Shown here: positions 54,576-64,000 of the stretch, piece after piece | How the letters are laid out: the number at the start of each line of letters is the position of its first letter | Position numbering within the stretch: the stretch's first letter is position 1 | Assembly (NCBI GenBank): GCA_947627905.1 | Contig: CANQXX010000002.1 | Span: forward strand, 1-64,000 | Direction: 5' to 3' | Length of the DNA: 64,000 bases | DNA from: an uncultured Clostridia bacterium | GTDB taxonomy: Bacteria; Bacillota; Clostridia; Oscillospirales; Ruminococcaceae | Position numbers and translations under genes: made by a program | Notes under the pieces: generated by a model | What the model was told of the DNA's origin: nothing | What the model saw: only the letters and a program-made list of their open reading frames with translations | Databases searched by the model: none

Positions 54576-56318
54576 ATGATAAAAAGACTTGCAAAGTGTG
54601 TGCGCGAATATAAGAATACCTCCATAGCAACGCCCATACTTGTTTCGCTTGAAGTTGTAATGGAATGTATAATACCTTTCATTATAGCCGATCTGGTAAA
54701 CAATATAAAAGCAGGCTGCGAAATAACAGTAATTGTAAAGTATGGTCTTGTGCTGGTGCTTATGGCGTGTCTGTCACTAGCGTTCGGCGCACTGGCGGGA
54801 ATGACCTGTGCTACGGCTTCATGCGGTCTGGCGAAAAATCTGCGCAAGGATATGTTTGAAAACGTTCAGAAATTTTCTTTTGAGAATATAGACAAGTTTT
54901 CAACATCATCGCTAGTAACACGTCTGACTACCGATGTTACAAACGTCCAGATGGCATATATGATGATAATAAGAATTGCTATAAGATGTCCGCTTATGCT
55001 CATATTTGCATTTGTAATGGCATTCGTAATGGGCGGAAGAATGGCTGTTATCTTTCTTTTCGTCGTACCTGTGCTTGGTTTAGGTCTTGCACTTGTAACA
55101 TACAAGACAATGCCGCTGTTCAGGGCGGTTTTCCGCAAATACGACAGCCTGAACGAATCCATTCAGGAAAATATAAAGGGCATGAGAGTGGTAAAATCCT
55201 ATGTCCGCGAGGAATACGAAAAGCAGAAGTTCGGCAGGGCTGCCGAGGACGTCTGCCGGGATTTCACAAAAGCCGAAAGAATACTTGCTCTTAATAACCC
55301 GCTTATGCAGTTCTGTTTGTATGTGGTAATGGTTTTCGTGCTTTCATACGGTTCATACACGATAATCACAACAAGAGGTATAGACCTTGACGTGGGACAA
55401 TTCAGCGCACTGCTTACATACAGCTTTATGATACTCAGCAGCCTTATGATGATATCAATGGTTTTCGTAATGATAACCCTTGCAACGGAATCCGGTCACC
55501 GTATCGTTGAGATACTGGACGAGGAAAGCTCTTTGAAAAATCCCGAAAATCCTGTTTATGAAGTAAAGGACGGCTCTATAGATTTTGACAATGTGAGCTT
55601 CAAATATTCAAAAACTGCCGAAAGAAATGCGCTATCCGATATTGATCTTCATATCAAGTCGGGTCAGACCGTTGGAATTATCGGCGGAACAGGTTCGGCA
55701 AAATCCACACTGGTGCAGCTTATTTCCAGACTGTACGACGTTACCAATGGTTCGGTAAAGGTGGGCGGTGTTGACGTCCGGGAATACGACCTTGATACGC
55801 TGAGAAATCAGGTAGCTGTAGTTCTTCAGAAAAATGTACTTTTCTCCGGAACGATAAAGGAAAATCTCCGCTGGGGCAATAAGGACGCTACCGACGAGGA
55901 AATGATAGAAGCCTGCAAGCTCTCGCAGGCGGATGAATTTATCGAGCGTTTTCCCGATAAATACGATACCTATATCGAACAGGGCGGCGCAAATGTTTCC
56001 GGCGGACAGAAGCAAAGATTGTGTATCGCAAGAGCGCTGCTCAAAAAGCCGAAAATACTCATCATGGACGATTCTACCAGCGCAGTTGATACAAGAACGG
56101 ACGCTCTTATCAGAAAAGCAATGGCGGAATATATACCGTCCACAACTAAAATAATCATTGCCCAGAGGATATCTTCCGTTCAGGAAGCTGACGTTATAAT
56201 CGTTATGGCAGGCGGAAAGATCAGCGCCATGGGTACGCATGATGAGCTTGTAAAAAACAACGAGATATACAGGGATCTCTATACTTTGCAGAATAAGGCA
56301 GGTGATGATGATGAGTAA
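54576..56318 (+). CDS. ABC exporter, TMD-NBD
   Basis: IGGTGSAKST (Walker A), NVSGGQKQRLCIARAL, ILIMDDSTSAVD. Confidence 0.92.
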   Translation: MIKRLAKCVREYKNTSIATPILVSLEVVMECIIPFIIADLVNNIKAGCEITVIVKYGLVLVLMACLSLAFGALAGMTCATASCGLAKNLRKDMFENVQKFSFENIDKFSTSSLVTRLTTDVTNVQMAYMMIIRIAIRCPLMLIFAFVMAFVMGGRMAVIFLFVVPVLGLGLALVTYKTMPLFRAVFRKYDSLNESIQENIKGMRVVKSYVREEYEKQKFGRAAEDVCRDFTKAERILALNNPLMQFCLYVVMVFVLSYGSYTIITTRGIDLDVGQFSALLTYSFMILSSLMMISMVFVMITLATESGHRIVEILDEESSLKNPENPVYEVKDGSIDFDNVSFKYSKTAERNALSDIDLHIKSGQTVGIIGGTGSAKSTLVQLISRLYDVTNGSVKVGGVDVREYDLDTLRNQVAVVLQKNVLFSGTIKENLRWGNKDATDEEMIEACKLSQADEFIERFPDKYDTYIEQGGANVSGGQKQRLCIARALLKKPKILIMDDSTSAVDTRTDALIRKAMAEYIPSTTKIIIAQRISSVQEADVIIVMAGGKISAMGTHDELVKNNEIYRDLYTLQNKAGDDDE

Positions 56319-58206
56319 GAAACGTCACGTTAAAAAGGGTATAATAAAGCGTATAATAAAAACGCTGTTTGAATTTTACCCGGTGATGATGCCGTTCACT
56401 ATCGCCTGCATACTTTTCAATGCAATAGTAACTTCCATACCCTCCATATTCATGCAGAAAGTCATCTCCGCTGTTGAGACAAGCTGGCAGGACGGCAGCT
56501 GGAGCGTTGTGGGAAAGAGCATAATAGGCTATGTTGTTATTCTGGGAATATTTTATGTAGTATCGCTGATATCCGGATTTGTTTTTAACCAGACAATGGC
56601 GATAATAACGCAGGGTTCGCTTAAAAAGCTCCGTGAGAAGATGTTCAACAGGATGCAGTATCTTCCTGTAAAATTCTTTGACACAAACAATCACGGCGAT
56701 ATAATGAGCCATTACACCAACGATATAGATACCCTCCGTCAGATGATCTCACAGAGTATGCCTCAGCTTCTCATTTCATCGGTAACGGTGATAACGGTAT
56801 ACTTTATAATGCTTTACTTCTGCGTATGGCTTGCGCTTGTGGTACTTCTGGGCGTTGTGGCAATGCTTCTCGTTACCAAAAAAGTCGGCGGCGGTTCGGC
56901 AAAGTATTTCGTAAGACAGCAGGCGGCTCTCGGTAAAGAAGAGGGCTACATAGAAGAGATAATGAACGGTCAGAAAGTTGTAAAAGTTTTCTGCCACGAG
57001 GAAGAATGTATTTCGGATTTTGACAAGATAAACGAAAAGCTTTATGAAGAGTCGCGGGCAGCAAACAAATACGCAAACATTCTCGGTCCTATACTCAACA
57101 ATATAGGAAATGTCCTTTATGTTGTTGTAGCTCTTGCAGGAGGCATAATGCTCCTTGCCGGCGTTCCGAATGTAAGCATTTCCGGAATGGCACTCAGCAT
57201 AAGCGTTGTAGTTCCTTTCCTGAACATGACAAAGCAGTTTTCCGGAAGCGTAAGTCAGGTCTCCAATCAGGTAAACTCCGTTGTAATGGGTATTGCAGGT
57301 GCCGGAAGAATTTTTGACCTGATCGACCGCGAACCAGAAGTTGACAACGGTTATGTAACTCTTGTAAACGCAAAGGAAGTAAACGGCGAGATCACCGAAT
57401 GTGAAGAAAGAACAGGTATGTGGGCTTGGAAGCATCCTCATCAGGCTGACGGAACGGTCACTTATACAAAACTGACCGGCGAAATAGTTATGGACGATGT
57501 GGATTTTGCATACGACGAGGGAAAGACGGTCCTCCACAATGTAACGCTCTATGCCGAACCGGGACAGAAAGTAGCGTTCGTAGGCGCTACAGGCGCGGGA
57601 AAAACTACTATTACAAATCTTCTGAACCGTTTCTACGATATTGCCGACGGAAAGATACGCTATGACGGAATAAATATCAATAAGATAAAGAAGGCCGATC
57701 TCAGGCGTTCGCTCGGTATAGTCTTGCAGGATACTAATCTGTTTACCGGAACGGTAATGGATAATATCCGTTATGGACGTCTTGAAGCTCCCGATGAAGA
57801 ATGTATAGCTGCTGCAAAACTTGCAGGCGCTCATGATTTTATAACGCGTCTGCCGCAGGGATATAATACAGTCCTTACCGAAAACGGTGCAAGTCTTTCG
57901 CAGGGTCAGAGACAGCTTCTTGCCATCAGCAGAGCGGCTGTTGCGGACGCTCCGGTAATGATACTTGACGAAGCTACTTCATCAATAGATACCCATACCG
58001 AAGCGGTAGTCCAGCGCGGAATGGATGCTCTTATGATGGGCAGAACGGTATTTGTTATAGCTCACAGACTTTCCACAGTAAAAAATTCCGATGTTATAAT
58101 GGTTCTTGAACAGGGACGTATAATTGAACGCGGAAATCATGAAAAGCTGATCGCCGATAAGGGCAAATACTATCAGCTTTATACCGGAGCTTTTGAACTT
58201 GAATAA
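56302..58206 (+). CDS. ABC exporter, TMD-NBD partner
   Basis: VGATGAGKTT, LSQGQRQLLAISRA, MILDEATSSID. Confidence 0.92.
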   Translation: MMMMSKKRHVKKGIIKRIIKTLFEFYPVMMPFTIACILFNAIVTSIPSIFMQKVISAVETSWQDGSWSVVGKSIIGYVVILGIFYVVSLISGFVFNQTMAIITQGSLKKLREKMFNRMQYLPVKFFDTNNHGDIMSHYTNDIDTLRQMISQSMPQLLISSVTVITVYFIMLYFCVWLALVVLLGVVAMLLVTKKVGGGSAKYFVRQQAALGKEEGYIEEIMNGQKVVKVFCHEEECISDFDKINEKLYEESRAANKYANILGPILNNIGNVLYVVVALAGGIMLLAGVPNVSISGMALSISVVVPFLNMTKQFSGSVSQVSNQVNSVVMGIAGAGRIFDLIDREPEVDNGYVTLVNAKEVNGEITECEERTGMWAWKHPHQADGTVTYTKLTGEIVMDDVDFAYDEGKTVLHNVTLYAEPGQKVAFVGATGAGKTTITNLLNRFYDIADGKIRYDGININKIKKADLRRSLGIVLQDTNLFTGTVMDNIRYGRLEAPDEECIAAAKLAGAHDFITRLPQGYNTVLTENGASLSQGQRQLLAISRAAVADAPVMILDEATSSIDTHTEAVVQRGMDALMMGRTVFVIAHRLSTVKNSDVIMVLEQGRIIERGNHEKLIADKGKYYQLYTGAFELE

Positions 58207-58358
58207 TAAGCAGACAGACCGGACAATACTGTCCGGTCTTATGTTTTGAATGTGATCGGAATATTTTCGGCATATTTCGTGAAATTCCAAAAAATATTGA
58301 CAATACCGGAATAGTATAGTATAATAATATTTGTATCATTCTGTAAGGGGGAATTTTT

Positions 58359-59921
58359 ATGGAACAGGAACTCAATTTATTGAAAAAGCATAAAAAAGGT
58401 TTGCTCAGAATAGTATTCAGCAGGACAGGTATAGTTATACTTCTTCTGCTGCTTGGGATCGCTTGCTTTCTGTTAGTACAGACTTTTTTTGCCGGACTTA
58501 TATATAAAATACTCGGCGGAGTGGGTATATTTAATTTTATTGTTATACTTGCGCTTATAAACAGCGATATGGATTCTTCCGCAAAGCTGACATGGATACT
58601 TGTAGTTTCATTGACCTCTGTGTTCGGAACGCTTTTTTATCTTTATACAAAAACGAATATCGGGAGCCGTGCTGTAGGAGCAGGTTATAATCATCTTATA
58701 AAGACACATAAGGATGCGATCGTTCAGGACGAAAAAGTTCTTGAAAAATTAAAAAGCGAAAGTCCCGAAACAGCAGAGCTTGTTCATTATCTTGACCACA
58801 GCGGAACATTTCCCGTTACGGACAAAAACAGGATAACATATTATCCTCTCGGCGAGGAAAAATGGTCTGCTATGCTTGAAGAACTCAATAAAGCAGAAAA
58901 ATTTATTTTCATGGAATATTTTATAGTAGAAGAAGGCAGAATGTGGGGTACGATACTCAATATCCTTGCCAAAAAGGCTTCCGAGGGAGTAGAAGTCCGC
59001 GTGATGTATGACGGTACCTGCGCCATTGCGCTTCTGCCGTATAATTATCCTGAAATGCTTGAAAAATACGGTATAAAGTGCAAGATGTTCTCACCGATAA
59101 GACCGTTTGTTTCCACACACTATAACTACCGCGACCACAGAAAGATACTTGTTATTGACGGGAAAGTAGGATTTAACGGCGGCGTAAATCTTGCGGACGA
59201 GTATATCAATCACAAAGAAGTTTTCGGACACTGGAAAGATACCGCTGTTAAAATAGAGGGTGAAGCAGTAAAAAATCTCACTCTTATGTTCCTGAATATG
59301 TGGTGTCTCGGCGAAAAAGAGCCGGATTATCAAAGCTATCTGAACATTCAGCCAGAAACATTTCCCGAAGAAAAAGGCTATGCTGTTCCTTACGGATTTA
59401 ATCCGTTCGATAAGGATAAAGTAGGCGAAAAGGTCTATATGGATATCCTTAACAGGGCAAATTCTTATGTTCATATCATGACGCCTTATCTGATACTTGA
59501 TGATGCGCTGCTCAACGCACTTAAATATTCCGCCGAAAGGGGAATAGAAACAAAGCTGATACTTCCCGGCATACCGGATAAAAAGCCGGTCTATGCCCTT
59601 GCCAAAACTTATTTCAAGACTTTGCTCGATTCCGGAGTTGAGATATACCTTTACACTCCCGGCTTCGTCCATGCGAAAATGTTTATTTCCGACGATAAAA
59701 AAGCCGTTGTCGGAACGATAAATCTTGATTACAGAAGTCTTTATCACCATTTTGAATGCGGAACATACATCTATGGCTCAGACGTTGTATCCGACATTGA
59801 AAATGATTTTTCTGAAACACTGAAAAAATGTGAAAAAGTAACTTATGAAAGTATCAGGAATGACAAGGCTTTGACAAAGTTAACAGGCGGCGTTATGCGT
59901 CTTATAGCTCCGCTTCTTTGA
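58359..59921 (+). CDS. cls: Cardiolipin synthase (phospholipase D family)
   Basis: Two HKD motifs: NYRDHRKILVIDGKVGFNGG and FVHAKMFISDDKKAVVGTINLD. Confidence 0.93.
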   Translation: MEQELNLLKKHKKGLLRIVFSRTGIVILLLLLGIACFLLVQTFFAGLIYKILGGVGIFNFIVILALINSDMDSSAKLTWILVVSLTSVFGTLFYLYTKTNIGSRAVGAGYNHLIKTHKDAIVQDEKVLEKLKSESPETAELVHYLDHSGTFPVTDKNRITYYPLGEEKWSAMLEELNKAEKFIFMEYFIVEEGRMWGTILNILAKKASEGVEVRVMYDGTCAIALLPYNYPEMLEKYGIKCKMFSPIRPFVSTHYNYRDHRKILVIDGKVGFNGGVNLADEYINHKEVFGHWKDTAVKIEGEAVKNLTLMFLNMWCLGEKEPDYQSYLNIQPETFPEEKGYAVPYGFNPFDKDKVGEKVYMDILNRANSYVHIMTPYLILDDALLNALKYSAERGIETKLILPGIPDKKPVYALAKTYFKTLLDSGVEIYLYTPGFVHAKMFISDDKKAVVGTINLDYRSLYHHFECGTYIYGSDVVSDIENDFSETLKKCEKVTYESIRNDKALTKLTGGVMRLIAPLL

Positions 59922-59950
59922 TGATAATAAAAAGGTGAGATGTTTTTATA

Positions 59951-60193
59951 ATGACCCTTGATGAACTTAAAACAGGTCAGTCTGCCGTCATCTCCGAAGT
60001 AGGCGGAGAAGGCGCGTTAAGGTGCAGACTGCTGGATATGGGACTTATCCCTAAAACAAAAGTTATGATACGCAAAGTGGCTCCTATGGGCGATCCTATA
60101 GAACTTTTCCTGCGCGGATACGAGCTTACGATCCGTCTTGAAGATGCGGAAAAGATAACGGTAATTCCTGAGAAAGCCGGTGAAGAAAAATGA
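59951..60193 (+). CDS. feoA: Ferrous iron transport protein A
   Basis: FeoA/SH3-like RCRLLDMGLIPKTKVMIRKVAPMGDPIELFLRGYELTIR; adjacent to feoB. Confidence 0.92.
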   Translation: MTLDELKTGQSAVISEVGGEGALRCRLLDMGLIPKTKVMIRKVAPMGDPIELFLRGYELTIRLEDAEKITVIPEKAGEEK

Positions 60194-62199
60194 TATTTGC
60201 TCTTGCCGGAAACCAGAACTGCGGTAAGACTACACTTTTCAATCAGCTTACCGGTTCAAATCAGCACGTCGGAAATTTTCCCGGCGTTACGGTCGAACGT
60301 AAGTCGGGCGAAGTAAGGGGACTGAAAAACTGCGAAGTCGTAGATCTTCCGGGAATTTATTCTATAAGACCTTATACCGGAGAGGAACGTGTTACAAGGG
60401 ATTTCCTTATCGACGGCAAGCCCGATGCTATCATAAATATTGCCGATGCGACAAATATTGAACGCAACCTTTATCTGACATTGCAGCTGATCGAAATGAA
60501 TATTCCTATGGTCCTTGCGCTGAATATGATGGACGAAGTGCGTAACAACGGAGGAACGGTAGATGTCAGGGCTTTGTCGGAACGTCTTGGAATACCGGTA
60601 CTGCCTATAAGCGCGGCTAAAAATGAGGGTATAGACGAGCTTATCTCAAAAGCCGAAGAAATTGCTTCAAAAAACAAAAAGCCTAAGAGAACGGATTTTT
60701 GTTCCGGAGCGGTACATAGATGTATACACGCTGTTTCACATATGGTGGAAGATCATGCGCTTCTTGCCGGGGTATCTTCAAAATTTGCTGCTACAAAGCT
60801 GGTTGAGGGCGATCCGGACATAAACGGCAAGCTCGGACTGAATGAAAACGAGCTTGAAATGATAGAGCACAGCGTTACCGAAATGGAGCAGGAACTGGAT
60901 ATGGACAGGAACGCGGCTCTTGCGGATATGAGATATACATTTATTGAGGAAGTCTGCCGCGATACGGTAGTTAAGTGCCACGAAAGCAAGGAACACGCAA
61001 GAAGCGTGAAAATAGACAGCATACTTACGCATAAATATCTTGCTATACCTCTTTTTCTGTGTATAATGCTGTTTGTTTTCTGGTTAACTTTCGGCTCGGT
61101 AGGAGCATGGCTTGGGGACGGATTTTCGTATCTGATAGATAAAGCGTCTTTATATGCTGATAAGGTGCTTACCGCTTACGGACTCAATCCTGTTGTAAAA
61201 AGCCTTATAATAGACGGCGTATTTGCAGGCGTCGGAAGTGTCCTCAGCTTTCTGCCAACTATCATTACATTGTTTTTCTGTCTTTCTATACTTGAGGACA
61301 GCGGCTACATGGCGCGTGTAGCGTTTGTTATGGATAAACTTCTCAGAAAAATAGGACTTTCGGGACGTTCGTTCGTTCCTATGCTTATAGGATTTGGATG
61401 CAGTGTCCCTGCTATAATGGCAACGAGGACGCTTTCATCTGAACGTGACCGTAAGATGACGATATTCCTTACTCCGTTCATGAGCTGCAGCGCAAAGCTG
61501 CCTATTTATGCCGTGTTCACGGCAGCGTTCTTTCCGAAATACAAAGCGCTTGTAATGCTTATATTGTATGTATCCGGAATGATAGTAGGCATAATCTGCG
61601 GTCTGATAATGAATCACACAAGGTTCAGAGGAAAGCCTGTGCCGTTTGTAATGGAGCTTCCCAATTACCGTATGCCGTCTGCAAAGAGCGTATTGCTTCT
61701 GATGTGGGATAAGGCAAAGGATTTTATTGAAAGAGCGTTTACGGTAATATTCTTTGCATCAATAGCAATATGGTTCCTGCAAAGTTTTGACGCTAAGCTC
61801 AATCTTGCTTCGGACAGTTCGGAAAGTCTGCTTGCAATGCTTGGAATGATAATAGCTCCGGTGTTTGCGCCTTTGGGATTTGGAGACTGGAGAGCCGCAA
61901 CTGCCCTTATTACAGGCTTTACGGCAAAGGAAGCGGTAGTTTCTACTCTTGCGGTGCTGACAGGTTCGGATACAACGTCGCTGAATACAGTCCTTGGCGG
62001 GATATTTACACCTCTTTCGGCAGCCAGCTTCCTGATATTCACACTTCTTTATACTCCTTGTGTAGCGGCTATAGCAGCGGTAAAACGTGAAATGAACAGC
62101 AGGCTCTCCGCATTGTATATGGTAATTATCCAGTGCGCTACAGCGTGGCTCACAGCGTTTATAGTATATCAGATAGGCGGATTTATCCTATCTGCATGA
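60190..62199 (+). CDS. feoB: Ferrous iron transport protein B
   Basis: GNQNCGKTTLFNQLTG, VVDLPGIYSI, ALNMMDEV, Gate motifs. Confidence 0.96.
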   Translation: MIFALAGNQNCGKTTLFNQLTGSNQHVGNFPGVTVERKSGEVRGLKNCEVVDLPGIYSIRPYTGEERVTRDFLIDGKPDAIINIADATNIERNLYLTLQLIEMNIPMVLALNMMDEVRNNGGTVDVRALSERLGIPVLPISAAKNEGIDELISKAEEIASKNKKPKRTDFCSGAVHRCIHAVSHMVEDHALLAGVSSKFAATKLVEGDPDINGKLGLNENELEMIEHSVTEMEQELDMDRNAALADMRYTFIEEVCRDTVVKCHESKEHARSVKIDSILTHKYLAIPLFLCIMLFVFWLTFGSVGAWLGDGFSYLIDKASLYADKVLTAYGLNPVVKSLIIDGVFAGVGSVLSFLPTIITLFFCLSILEDSGYMARVAFVMDKLLRKIGLSGRSFVPMLIGFGCSVPAIMATRTLSSERDRKMTIFLTPFMSCSAKLPIYAVFTAAFFPKYKALVMLILYVSGMIVGIICGLIMNHTRFRGKPVPFVMELPNYRMPSAKSVLLLMWDKAKDFIERAFTVIFFASIAIWFLQSFDAKLNLASDSSESLLAMLGMIIAPVFAPLGFGDWRAATALITGFTAKEAVVSTLAVLTGSDTTSLNTVLGGIFTPLSAASFLIFTLLYTPCVAAIAAVKREMNSRLSALYMVIIQCATAWLTAFIVYQIGGFILSA

Positions 62200-62321
62200 C
62201 AGCGGCTTATAATTAAATATAATTGGAATTATTTATGATTCCTCCGAATAATAATTACTGATAGGAAAATATCGCGCCGAACCGTAAAATTTCGGCAGTA
62301 AATTATTTGGAGGAATTTCTT

Positions 62322-63200
62322 ATGCAGGAAAAAAATAACCTTGACGCTGTTGCGGAAAAATATAAAGCGGAAATGATGAGATTATACAGTAAAAAGCGTT
62401 CTGAGCCTGCCGCTGCGGAACATATTGAAAAGGAAGTATATATCTCAGGACAGAAAAATGACAGCGGTGAAAAAAATACGTTTGCCGTTCCTGAAAAACT
62501 TCCGTGCGGATGCGAAGACACAAAAGAAAATGATAAATTCATGGTCCCGCCTATGCCGGATATCCCATATAATGGCGATATCTGCAGCGCAAAAGAAGTT
62601 CCCGAAGAAAAAAACAATACCGAAATTCACACAGATAATGAAAAATGCAGATTTCCGTCTGCCGAAGAGCTTATCAGAATGGACAGCGGGAATAACGAAG
62701 AAGCCGTTCCTGCAACGAATATGAACACCCGGCAAACGGAAGGATATGTTCCTGACACCCGGTTTGACACAGGCATGGATAATTGGCATATGCAGGGAAA
62801 TTACGAGTTATGTGAGGAAGATGAAAAATGCGCTCCGGATAGTTCCGAAGCGGATAATAACGATATGTGCCCCGGGAAAAACGGTCAGGGATTTTTGCAG
62901 GTAGAGGTGACAAACAGCAGTGACGGTTCTCCGGTAGCCGGCGCGGCTGTAGCTGTTCTGAGAAAAGCATGGGATATGGACATACTTGAAACTATGATGT
63001 TTACCGATTCAAACGGAATGACTGAGGCTGTAGGGCTTGAAGTGACATATAAAGAGAACGATCCGCGCCCATATGATGAATATATGATAACCGTTTATAA
63101 GGAAGGCTTTTACAGTGTAAATATGCTTTCCGTGCCGATATTTGACACTATAAAGTCTATCCAGCCTGTGGAAATGAATAAAGCAGGGGAATGTCATTGA
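62322..63200 (+). CDS. Hypothetical protein with carboxypeptidase-regulatory-like C-terminal domain
   Basis: Disordered acidic N-terminal half; C-terminal LQVEVTNSSDGSPVAGAAVAVLRK...YMITVYKEGFYSVNMLSVPIFDTIKSIQPVEM. Confidence 0.65.
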   Translation: MQEKNNLDAVAEKYKAEMMRLYSKKRSEPAAAEHIEKEVYISGQKNDSGEKNTFAVPEKLPCGCEDTKENDKFMVPPMPDIPYNGDICSAKEVPEEKNNTEIHTDNEKCRFPSAEELIRMDSGNNEEAVPATNMNTRQTEGYVPDTRFDTGMDNWHMQGNYELCEEDEKCAPDSSEADNNDMCPGKNGQGFLQVEVTNSSDGSPVAGAAVAVLRKAWDMDILETMMFTDSNGMTEAVGLEVTYKENDPRPYDEYMITVYKEGFYSVNMLSVPIFDTIKSIQPVEMNKAGECH

Positions 63201-63215
63201 TCCCTCAAAGTAAAA

Positions 63216-63246
63216 AACCGTTCTGTTTTAAGAACGGTTTTTTGTT
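63216..63246. terminator. Bidirectional terminator between convergent genes
   Basis: AAAAAACCGTTCTgttttAAGAACGGTTTTTTG. Confidence 0.85.
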
Positions 63247-63248
63247 TA

Positions 63249-64000
63249 TCATGAATATATCCGCTTTGCAATATCCACAGTCTCCTTGGCGTCTTTTGCA
63301 TAGTAATCCGCGCCTATCTTTTCGGCATATTCCGGAGTAAGAACAGCTCCTCCTACAACTATTTTGCAATTTGCATTATTTTGATGCAGCAGCTTTACGG
63401 TTTCTTCCATTGATGCAAGAGTAGTTGTCATCAGCGCAGAAAGTCCTACAAGGCGGACGTCGTTTTTCACTGCTGCTTCAAGGACATTTTCCGGAGGAAC
63501 GTCCTTGCCAAGATCAATTACTTCAAAACCGTAATTTTCCAGCAGGACTTTTACAATATTTTTGCCTATGTCGTGGATATCTCCCTTTACGGTTGCAAGA
63601 ACGACTTTACCTTTGCTTACACCGCCTGCGCCGGTCCTGCTGAGATGTTCTTTTATTACTTCAAAGGAAGCCTGCGCCGCACCTGCCGCCATTATAAGCT
63701 GCGGAAGAAACAGCTTTCCTTTTTCAAATTCCGCGCCGGATTTGTCAAGAGCGGGGATAAGCATATTATCTACGATCTCCATTGTATCCTTTGTTTCAAG
63801 AAGTTTTCGGGTCAGCTTGGCGCTTTCCGCTTTCAGACCGTTTTCAATGGCATAGGGAAGATCGTCGGCGGGCATATCATTTTTCGGCTTTTCAGCCGGA
63901 GCGGAGCTGCTTACCGAAGCGGTGAAGCTGCTTCCGGAATATGCCGCAATAAATTCCGCAGAATTTTTGTCAATGTTAGTCAGAAGTTTATATGCCCTGA
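63249..64000 (-). CDS. Cobalamin-binding C-terminal part of a MetH-like corrinoid methyltransferase (partial; runs off the right edge)
   Basis: GDIHDIGKNIVKVLLENYGFEVIDLGKDV (DxHxxG B12 motif); the frame stays open upstream of the listed Met to the window end (...RAYKLLTNIDKNSAEFIAAYSGSSF...). Confidence 0.88.
   Translation of the reverse strand, partial: RAYKLLTNIDKNSAEFIAAYSGSSFTASVSSSAPAEKPKNDMPADDLPYAIENGLKAESAKLTRKLLETKDTMEIVDNMLIPALDKSGAEFEKGKLFLPQLIMAAGAAQASFEVIKEHLSRTGAGGVSKGKVVLATVKGDIHDIGKNIVKVLLENYGFEVIDLGKDVPPENVLEAAVKNDVRLVGLSALMTTTLASMEETVKLLHQNNANCKIVVGGAVLTPEYAEKIGADYYAKDAKETVDIAKRIYS

Noticed and set aside
56776-57834. 352-aa minus-strand ORF
   Set aside because: Antisense to a clear ABC exporter; no recognisable motifs.
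59091-59750. 219-aa minus-strand ORF
   Set aside because: Antisense shadow of cls.

Overview
Low-GC Firmicute chromosome segment, most like a Ruminococcus/Oscillospiraceae genome (inferred from gene content). Most of it is ordinary: a Na+-pump decarboxylase beta/gamma pair, an amino-acid ABC cluster, a complete T-box-controlled trp operon, malQ, copper homeostasis (csoR/copA), tsaD, a yhbY-nadD-yqeK-rsfS-leuS block, rpsU, efp, an FMN riboswitch with ribU, a sugar-ABC/HlyD/solute-binding/GH5 locus, ABC exporters, cls, feoAB, and the 3' end of a metH-like gene at the right edge. There are no rRNAs, tRNAs, CRISPR arrays or clear mobile elements. The stretch that normal annotation does not explain is 25.64-27.03 kb. 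It is a self-contained transcription unit with a near-consensus promoter and an intrinsic terminator and no ORF of 60 aa or more on its strand. It has a structured-looking 5' domain followed by an irregular tandem array (about 103-134 nt period) built on GGAGTGAGTCCAATGGCATAG. This element alternates with Shine-Dalgarno-preceded micro-ORFs of 10-13 codons, and three copies of the element themselves read as SD + ATG-GCA-stop. I consider this the best candidate for an undescribed system (a large structured RNA, a micro-ORF polycistron, or an RNA/ribosome sponge). All calls come from reading the sequence and the supplied ORFs; no database search or folding was run.
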